Shown here: positions 56,914-64,000 of the stretch, piece by piece
Position numbering within the stretch: the stretch's first letter is position 1
Layout of the letters: every line of letters starts with the position of its first letter
Position numbers and translations under genes: made by a program
NCBI GenBank assembly: GCA_017654935.2
Contig: CM065682.1
Span: 36,871,938 to 36,935,937, forward strand
DNA length: 64,000 nucleotides
Source of the DNA: Phymorhynchus buccinoides
Lineage: Eukaryota > Mollusca > Gastropoda > Neogastropoda > Raphitomidae
Direction of reading: 5' to 3'
Notes under the pieces: model-generated
Database searches by the model: none
Told to the model about the DNA's origin: nothing
Seen by the model: only the letters and a program-made list of their open reading frames with translations

Positions 56914-57092
56914 AACTGATAATATCCATAATAGTTGAGCACAATTGAGTTCGCTCACCTTTCTTTCCAATGATACATGTTGATGAGGTTTTTTTGTTTT
57001 AGTTTGTTTTTTGTTGTGAGTGACAACAGCCATATGGATGAGTTAAGTTAATGCGCAAGTAATGAGCATACAAAATATGACCCACTTGTCAG

Positions 57093-57239
57093 GACGCCTT
57101 TCGTGCCTTCCACAATAACCTGGACATGGTGAAGAAATACCTGAAGCCCATCCACGTTGGGTCCGTAAAGAACGAAGATGTCCAGGAACGGGACATTGAT
57201 AAGGATTTCCGAAATCTTCGCGAAACAGCTGACAAAATG
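57093..57239 (+). CDS. Front-end desaturase, exon 3
   Basis: 49 codons, residues 68-116, phase 0; acceptor TTGTCAG, donor GTGAGG. It starts DAFRAFHNNLDMVKKYLKPI, where FRAFH (residues 70-74) contains the second haem-ligand histidine of the b5 domain. It continues HVGSV...ERDIDKDFRNLRETADKM, the linker (human: DFRALRKTAEDM) that leads to the membrane region. Confidence 0.96.
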
Positions 57240-57649
57240 GTGAGGTGCCATGAAATAAAAATAAATGTGTCACAGAGAGAGAGTGTGTGCATACATGTGT
57301 GCGCGTGTGTGTGTATGTGTGTGTGTGAAACACTATTTCTCTATGAGATAATAAAGTTGTTCTGAGTCTGAGCGTGTGAGAGAGAGAGAGAAAGAGTGTG
57401 TGTGTGAGTGATGGTGTGTGTGTGAGTGAGTGTGTGTGTTTCACATACTTAACTGACAGAGACATGTTGAAAATGTTGTACTTGGAAAGTTAGGTCAGTC
57501 ACAATGAATACAAACACTGAAGCAGTTACACAATTTCTTCTTCTTTTTTCTTATCAATTTGTAAGATTTAATGTCTTGAAATGAAGATAAATTTGGTTGT
57601 ACCTGTATTATTGTCTGTGTACTTGTAGACTCATTTTATTTCCGCTCTG

Positions 57650-58046
57650 TAGCTGAAACTCTGTCTTTTAAGTCGTCCCTCAAAACCACTCTATTCAAAT
57701 CCTAACCTGCATTTCATTTCCACGGACTTTCTTCCTCTTGCTACCGTGTGTGTGTGTGCATGTGCGTATTTGTATGTTTGTCTGTGTGTGTGTATGTGCA
57801 CGTATGCGCACATGTGTTTTAAGACACACAGACTGACAGAGAGAGATTGCGTGTGAGTTGTGTGTGTGTGGGCGGGGGTTGTGTGTGTGTGTGGGTGTGC
57901 GAACCTGTGTGACTTATGCGTAATGGATATTTTGTGATTTATTTAAATTATGTTGCTTAATATTATTGAATTATATAATATATATTTATTTTGTAAGCGC
58001 TTAGGGCTTTGCTTAAGCGTAATAAATGCTCATTATTATTATTTGC
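57650..58046 (+). mobile_element. L2/CR1-like LINE 3' end
   Basis: AETLSFKSSLKTTLFKS and stop (57650-57705) is the terminal LINE peptide (S...FK..LKT.LF). It is followed by a GT-rich 3'UTR and the terminus gtaagcgcttagggctttgc ... taataaatgctcattattat. Located in desaturase intron 3. Confidence 0.8.
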
Positions 58047-58194
58047 TGTTTTATTGATCCTTAAATTTTAATTTGACTTGGAATAAATCAGGGTTCCGGT
58101 ATACAGGTTTTTTTTATTGCGAGTGTCTTATGCTCTAATTTCAGTTTACTATTTTTGTGATAGATTTTTGGTGATTTTTGTTTCTATTTCTCAG

Positions 58195-58341
58195 GATTTG
58201 TTCAAGCCCAGCTACATCTTCTTCTTCATCCACCTGGCCCACATCCTGGCCTTTGAGGCGGCGGCTTACCTGGTCCTGAGGCACTTCGGCACCGGCTGGA
58301 TCCCATACATCATCTCACTGCTCTGTGCTGCTACTGTGCAG
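58195..58341 (+). CDS. Front-end desaturase, exon 4 (first membrane helices)
   Basis: 49 codons, residues 117-165, phase 0; acceptor TTTCTCAG, donor GTAGGC. DLFKPSYIFFFIHLAHILAF then EAAAYLVLRHFGTGWIP and YIISLLCAATVQ give two hydrophobic segments, matching human LFKTNHVFFLLLLAHIIALE and GNGWIPTLITAF. The 3' end of this exon and its donor are repeated downstream. Confidence 0.95.
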
Positions 58342-59195
58342 GTAGGCTGAAGAGGCAGACAGCATTTTGTTTGATACATTTTGGTACATCATACATCATC
58401 TCACTGCTACAGTGCAGGTAGGCTGTAGAGGCAGACAGCATTTTGTTTGATACATTTTGGTACATCATACATCATGCATCATCTCACTGCTCTGCACGGC
58501 TACAGTGCAGGTAGGCTGTAGAGGCAGACAGCATTTTGTTTGATACATTTTGGTACATCATACATCATCTCACTGCTACAGTGCAGGTAGGCTGTAGAGG
58601 CAGACAGCATTTTGTTTGATACATTTTGGTACATCATACATCATGCATCATCTCACTGCTCTGCACGGCTACAGTGCAGGTAGGCTGTAGAGGCAGACAG
58701 CATTTTGTTTGATACATTTTGGTACATCATACATCATCTCACTGCTACAGTGCAGGTAGGCTGTAGAGGCAGACAGCATTTTGTTTGATACATTTTGGTA
58801 CATCATACATCATCTCACTGCTACAGTGCAGGTAGGCTGTAGAGGCAGACAGCATTTTGTTTGATACATTTTGGTACATCATTCATCATCTCACTGCTCT
58901 GCACTGCTACAGTGCAGGTAGGCTGTAGAGGCAGACAGCATTTTGTTTGATACATTTTGGTACATCATTCATCATCTCACTGCTCTGCACTGCTACAGTG
59001 CAGGTAGGCTGTAGAGGCAGACAGCATTTTGTTTGATACATTTTGGTACATCATACATCATCTCACTGCTACAGTGCAGGTAGGCTGTAGAGGCAGACAA
59101 CATTTTGTTTGATACATTTTGGTACATCATACATCATCTCACTGCTCTGCGCTGCTACCGTGCAGGTAGGCTGTAGAGGCAGACAGCATTTTAAA
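58342..59195 (+). repeat. Array of exon 4 end, donor and intron start
   Basis: About 11 units of roughly 76-90 bp. Each contains catcatctcactgctacagt then gcaggtaggctgtagaggca. The exonic portion (tacatcatctcactgctctg..gctac.gtgcag) is full length in some units and lacks ctctgcactg in others. Each unit retains the CAG|GTAGGC donor. It is the same kind of structure as at 8048-8810. Confidence 0.95.
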
Positions 59196-59272
59196 ACCAG
59201 TGGTGTCCCCAGGCCCAGGTCATAGTAGTCCTATTAAAGCTACAAATGTGACCCAGCACCGCGAAAGGGACA

Positions 59273-59876
59273 TTAACCCTTTCACCGCCAGCCATTTTTC
59301 AGCCAAAAAATACTGTTAATATGAACTGGGTAGAGAAAAAACGTTATCTGCAGTATTCAGGCATGGTAGACCCTGCGAATCGCGGAAAACCCGCGAAAGT
59401 AAAATTTGACACCCCCCCCCCCCCAAAAAAAAAAAAGCCGCAGTAAAAATTTGCTCAGGTGCAAATTACGTGCGTTAAAACCTATGCAGTCGCTTCGCAG
59501 AACCGGATGTGAATGACTGAACAAGCAACTTCCCGCCGAAGTTAGCAGTCGTGCGCTCACGCCACACGTTTTTAGATTTGTGATCCTAGTTCTTCTTCAT
59601 TTTGACGCCCAACTTCATCATTTTTGTTTGAGTCGACATCTTTCAAATGAAATGCAGAATCGGTTGGATATTCTTCTGCGAAACTCACTTTGCCCCCACT
59701 ACCATGCCTGAGTATTGGGAATTCCTCTGTGAAATGTATGCAGTAGGCCTATCCTTACCTCTCAAATTTAAGAAAGTAGGATCTTCGAATAACAGGCCCC
59801 GGTTTGATGCCTTTTAATGATATGGGTGTTAAATCATTGTGGTGCATAAATGCGACATTGGCGGCGAAAGGGTTAA
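59273..59876. mobile_element. TTAA-type MITE family H, copy with nested element
   Basis: TTAA, ccctttcaccgccagcc ... attggcggcgaaaggg, TTAA. The uninterrupted version of its host (near 12837: gggacattaagtcgctggg) has a single TTAA, proving the target. TTAA and CCCTTT ends are as expected for piggyBac-like non-autonomous elements. Confidence 0.9.
59358..59710. mobile_element. Non-autonomous transposon, CAGGCATG ends, 6-bp target duplication (copy 2)
   Basis: Ends CAGGCATGGTAG and CTACCATGCCTG. AGTATT flanks both sides (59352-59357, 59711-59716). The internal aatcgcggaaaacccgcgaa resembles ttcgcggaaaatccgcggaa in the copy at 6696-7316. Poly-C/A at 59411-59435. Confidence 0.9.
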
Positions 59877-60896
59877 GTCGCTGGGCTAGTTTCCCACAAC
59901 AGACTTGCAAAGTCAAAAATATTTTTAAAAATCAATTTTGAGTTATGGGTATTTTCGTGCTCTCTAGCATCTTATCTTTCATATCCATAAAGGATAATAT
60001 TTAATATGGTCTCTGAATATTCCAAAAATTGCTTTGAAATTAGTAGATTGGTGCATTTTCTTAGGATAGGCTAGAAAATAGACTGATTTCTCAAAATGGC
60101 TGACAGTCACCCTGCCAATTTTAAATGATCATAACCGCAACAAAAAAGGATATAAGAATGGTTTGTATATCGTTGAAAAGAGAATTGCCTGAAGTTTCCA
60201 TCTGCCAGTATCTCAGAATGGTCATTTTGACACTTTTAAATGTCCCTTTCGTGGTGCTGGGTCACAAATGTCCTGTTCTATTCCTCCCTGTCCTATGTCC
60301 TATTGAAATGGAACACTGGCCAACTGGTCTTATTGATTTCAAGTTCAGCAGGAACTTTTGTTCTTTATGAATTCTGTCCAACTAAAACCACCAGTAACCA
60401 GAAGAGGCAGTGTTATTTTTGAAAAATAGGTGAGGTTTGATATAATAGAAAATGCGTTGACCGAGATACATATCCACTATCTTAGCCCAGAGGACTTATC
60501 AGAGGACTTATCAGGACAGGTTACTTGAAGTCCAAAGGCAACTAATCATTTACGCTGCACTACAGCAAAAAGAATCAATAGAAAATGCCTCCAATTATGA
60601 GAGTCATAGGCCATCGCCGAAGATTATTTTGATTTTGTAAGTTTCTGTACAACCCAGGACATTTAGAGTTTACTCAAAGACAGGGCACTTGGCTCCCAGC
60701 TTGACGCCACATTTCACAAGCCGTTCCTACCACTCGCCCTTTAGCATGCCTAGGTCCCGGGGAGAGTGACAGGTAACATGTGGCTTCACTCACACTACTA
60801 CTGTGAGCAGTATAAGTGATCAGGCTGTGATCAGTCTTTGCGTAAGCTGCAAGTGTCATTGGTACATCTTTTATATTGATGTGTTCGGTAGTAGTA

Positions 60897-61684
60897 CAGT
60901 GGTACCCCTCTAATAAGACGCTCGCAAATGCGACTTCTCCTCACATACGACTGATTTTTTTTTCCCCGAACACATTCCACTATATATCCTATGCCGCAAA
61001 TACGACTTTTCCTGAGTTCCGACTTACGACCCGATTTCAGGGGTTGAGATGCGACCACAATCTTATCTTTTTGCAGTCAAGTTCATGCAAATCGATCTCT
61101 CGATGAAAAGCAGACGAACTCGTGATCGAAAGTCATGGCAACGGGTCCGATGGCAACTTCGATGACCCATGTTGCACTCACACACAAACTACACATAACA
61201 GTACAGACCTAATCTTCGCCATAACGGACCTACTAAATACTGGATTATGCACAACGACACAACACAACACAAAACATGACAAAGTAACGCTCTGGCAGTT
61301 CATTTTTAGTCACAGTTTGCACACACAGAACTTTTACCGCGCATACAATTCGGCTCACAAAATGGCACCGCATATACGAAATCACGGCAAACGCCTAATG
61401 CGCCAGCTGCTTTCATTTATCAGATTTTGTGAGTTGTTTGCATTCAGCGAGAGTTGTAGTGCACACACTAACGCCGATTTATCAGTCTGATAGCGGAACG
61501 GAGCTGCTTTTCAACTTTTTTTTGGTAAAGTGAAACCATTCTGATTCACTGAGTTCCAACTTGTGGAGTATGACCGATCACCTAGTTTCAACTTGGAAGT
61601 TGCTTGGTCCTCTAATAAGACCACCCCTCAGATAAGACTTTTTTTTCACCGCACTTTCAAGGTTTTATTAGAGGGGTACCACTG
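60897..61684. mobile_element. pogo/Tc-like non-autonomous element, 788 bp
   Basis: CAGTGGTACCCCTCTAATAA at the left and ttattagaggggtaccactg at the right are exact inverted repeats. TA lies on both sides (60895-60896, 61685-61686). Subterminal tcctctaataagaccacccc at 61609-61628 repeats the end. No transposase motif, so non-autonomous. Confidence 0.88.
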
Positions 61685-61976
61685 TAGTATTATTCATACA
61701 AAGAAAAAAAGGAGGAAAGGAAGGAAAAAAGAAAAGAAAGGGTTAAAAATGAAGGCGGAAGTGGTGGTGGGTTGCATGATGAGTGAGCAAGATAGCGGAG
61801 AGCGGATGAATGATTGGGTGTGGTGTGAAAGTTACATATTTGTTAATGTAAATTTATGTTTCATACTTTTATTTAATATATTTATTTTACATGGTGGAAG
61901 GCAAGTTTCCATGTGCGTTGTACAATGCCAATGGACAATAAAGAAACTTATTAGTTATGGTGTTTTTGCATTGCAG

Positions 61977-62081
61977 GCTCAGACAGGCTGGCTGCAGCAT
62001 GACCTTGGCCATGTGTCGGTGTTCAAAAACAAGTACAAACTGGACCACTTCTTCCACTACTTCACCATGGGCTTCATCAAG
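61977..62081 (+). CDS. Front-end desaturase, exon 5 (first histidine box)
   Basis: 35 codons, residues 166-200, phase 0; acceptor TTGCAG, donor GTACTG. AQTGWLQHDLGHVSVFKNKY then KLDHFFHYFTMGFIK. HDLGH (residues 173-177, 61998-62012) is the first of three histidine boxes that bind the di-iron centre (HDxGH in the family). GWLQHD.GH.SV is diagnostic of FADS. Confidence 0.96.
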
Positions 62082-63309
62082 GTACTGGGTTCTATAACGC
62101 ACTTCTGATAGAATTGTTTATATTTTTATTAAAACATTTTTTGCATGTTTTTCATAAATAAATTACAAATACACAAATAAATAAATGACAATAAATGTAT
62201 GAGTAAATAAACAAATAAACAAATAAATAAATAAATAAAAAGTATAATAAAATAGATAAATAAATGAGAAAAGAAAGAGACAAAGGAACAATGATGGTAA
62301 ATAAACAATGCACAGTTAAGGAGTTAATTCATATAAATAAATAAAAAGTCAACACCCGTTTGAAACAATGACCAATTGACATGAGTTGAAAATCATGAGC
62401 AGTACACAATTATGCACGACATATACTCGTAAACACACAAGCATATATATTTAAGCACAGAAGTTATCAATATTAATTTTTTTTCCAACTTCTGCCAGAA
62501 TTTGTATTAACACAATTTGGTTTGCAACAGATATTTGAAGCACACATCGCATACATTCTCAGATATTCTTTGACAGGTTGACAGACATTATACTGGTTCA
62601 TTTAGCAAGCGCAGATATATATACAGTATATTAAACAACCTCTGAGTATAATGAGCTGTTTCATGAAAATGAATATGCACAACATCCATATCCATTGTAT
62701 GAAAAAATGGGTTGTTTTTTGTTGTTGTTTTTTCCAAGGGACTTGTTGTTGGGTGTTTTTTTCTTCTGTGATTTTGTAATCTAGTTTTGTGTTTTGGTAC
62801 TGGCATCATAGTTTATATTAATACCTGCGTTTCTTAAAGTATTTCCTTTTCGATTTGGGTGTTGATTTCATTTTTTTCTTAGTCTGATATATATGTTTGT
62901 TTATGTATGTGTGTATTGTGTATATATGTATGTGTGTATGTGTTATATATTTGTTTGTTTTTCTTTGGTTATGTATATTTAAATGAAAAAACGAATAAAA
63001 ACGTTTAATACAACAACAAATGTACATCCCCATACAAAATAAACTGTTTGAAGAATTGACTATATTATCTCATACTTTGAAAGTCAATCTAGTTGGTTAT
63101 TCTTTGGGGCACCTATTCTTTGATGCATGGTTTTGTTTAATCATTCTTTGACATCCATAATTTTGGGTATTTGTATTCCAGATTGTTTTCATTTAAAGCA
63201 AGTAAAAAAGAATATGACTGAGACTACTCACTAGAAAGGCTCTATAAACCACAAGTACATGTAAATAGTATAAAGAAAAGGTTCAAGACTTGCAGTATTC
63301 ATGAAAAAT
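62082..63309. other. Desaturase intron 5, left part
   Basis: Very AT-rich, with aaataaataaa runs (62155-62290) and TG/TA-rich 62880-62960. No exon. Confidence 0.6.
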
Positions 63310-63450
63310 TATGAAAATCCGTTTAACGTCCTCCGGTCTGAAGCAGACACATATGGGACATTAGTAGATATAAAGATGTTGGAACGATCCTGGAGGCAAT
63401 GCCCGGAGGCAGTGCAACTCCAGGAAAGTCCCGAATTTGTAACGATACAG
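63310..63450 (-). mobile_element. SINE-like family F, reverse copy
   Basis: Reverse complement of 36745-36870: cgtttaacgtcctccggtct, acacatatgggacatta, tggaggcaatgcccggaggc, gtgcaactccaggaaagtcc. Confidence 0.75.
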
Positions 63451-63735
63451 ATGTATGAAAAAGCTCTATGAAATAAAGTTTGCTTTTGCATTTATTTTCT
63501 TTTTTTATTGATTTAGATAAAAATAACAAACTGAAAATACCTAATAAGAATGAGAAATGTTTGCAATAATATAGTTAAAGCTAGAGGCTTTAGGTTGGAA
63601 TGGTTCATGATGAGAAATTATAATATAAACTGTTGATGTGCCTTGGTAAACACATACTGAATCTTCTGATAACAAGTATTGGAAGGAAGAGACAAAACGA
63701 AGTTGTTTCCCCCTTTGTTCACTTCATTTTGAAAT

Positions 63736-64000
63736 TGTATATTTGGGTTGATTACAATCTGGTTCTTGCTTTTTATTAATTCAATTCAATTCAATCATTT
63801 TATTGTCCACAAAAAGCAAAGAAATTTGCTGCCTGGCATGCACAGTTTATAAATAATAAGATACGACACAAGTAATGTTTGGTGGTGTATATTTGGGTTG
63901 ATTACAGTCTGGTTCTTGCTTTTCAGGGTGTGTCACCTCACTGGTGGTGTATATTTGGGTTGATTACAATCTGGTTCTTGCTTTTCAGGGTGCGTAGCCT
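63736..64000 (+). repeat. Repeated acceptor and start of desaturase exon 6
   Basis: gtatatttgggttgattaca then (a/g)tctggttcttgctttt occurs at 63738, 63889 and 63947. The last two are followed by cag and an exon-like start: GGTGTGTCACCTCACTGGTGG (63927-63947) and GGTGCGTAGCCT at the edge. GVSPHWW resembles human GASANWW, the residues after exon 5. However, the first copy runs straight back into intron sequence and the second hits a stop, so the functional exon probably lies beyond 64000. Confidence 0.75.

Larger units (their letters stand above)
59247..60266 (+). mobile_element. Element C, copy 2 (carries nested elements)
   Basis: Ends tgtgacccagcaccgcgaaa / gggaca and tgtccctttcgtggtgctgg / gtcaca are inverted repeats. 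The interior matches 12823-13737. A TTAA-type MITE (59273-59876) is inserted near the left end. Confidence 0.85.

Overview
This is eukaryotic (metazoan) genomic DNA: short exons with GT-AG introns, long microsatellites, minisatellites, LINE fragments, tRNA-derived SINEs and many small inverted-repeat transposons. The two genes are conserved across animals. The kinds of repeats and the sequence of the desaturase suggest a lophotrochozoan, most likely a mollusc (perhaps a marine gastropod), but that is an inference. There are no bacterial features.

Layout. (1) 1-9388: the 3' part of a cyclin Y gene (CCNY) on the + strand. Six coding exons are visible (185-243 tentative; 2309-2524; 3353-3472; 6296-6462; 7885-8047; 9266-9388 with the stop), all phase-compatible. 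The 5' exons lie left of the window. (2) 9389-50564: about 41 kb with no gene I can support. It holds a 52-copy 64-bp minisatellite (15024-18346), LINE pieces, SINEs, foldback elements, nested MITEs, a 1-kb tandem duplication (25017-26940), long CT and CA tracts and a 62-nt G-run. (3) 50565-64000: the 5' part of a front-end fatty acyl desaturase gene (FADS-like) on the + strand. It has a 5'UTR/start exon and four further coding exons (200 codons, all phase 0), and duplicated copies of the next acceptor and exon start at the right edge.

Function. The two genes have unrelated roles. CCNY is a membrane-tethered cyclin partner of CDK14/16-type kinases. The desaturase fuses a cytochrome b5 domain to a membrane desaturase that makes long-chain polyunsaturated fatty acids. 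They lie head to tail, and nothing suggests co-regulation.

Most notable. In both genes, segments that straddle splice sites (exon end plus donor, or acceptor plus exon start) have been duplicated in the adjacent intron at five separate junctions. In one case this creates an array of 33-nt, in-frame, GT-AG-flanked pseudo-exons. A second notable result is a group of non-autonomous transposons with CAG...CTG ends and exact 6-bp target duplications (four copies). One of them sits in a three-level nest whose empty site is preserved elsewhere in the window.
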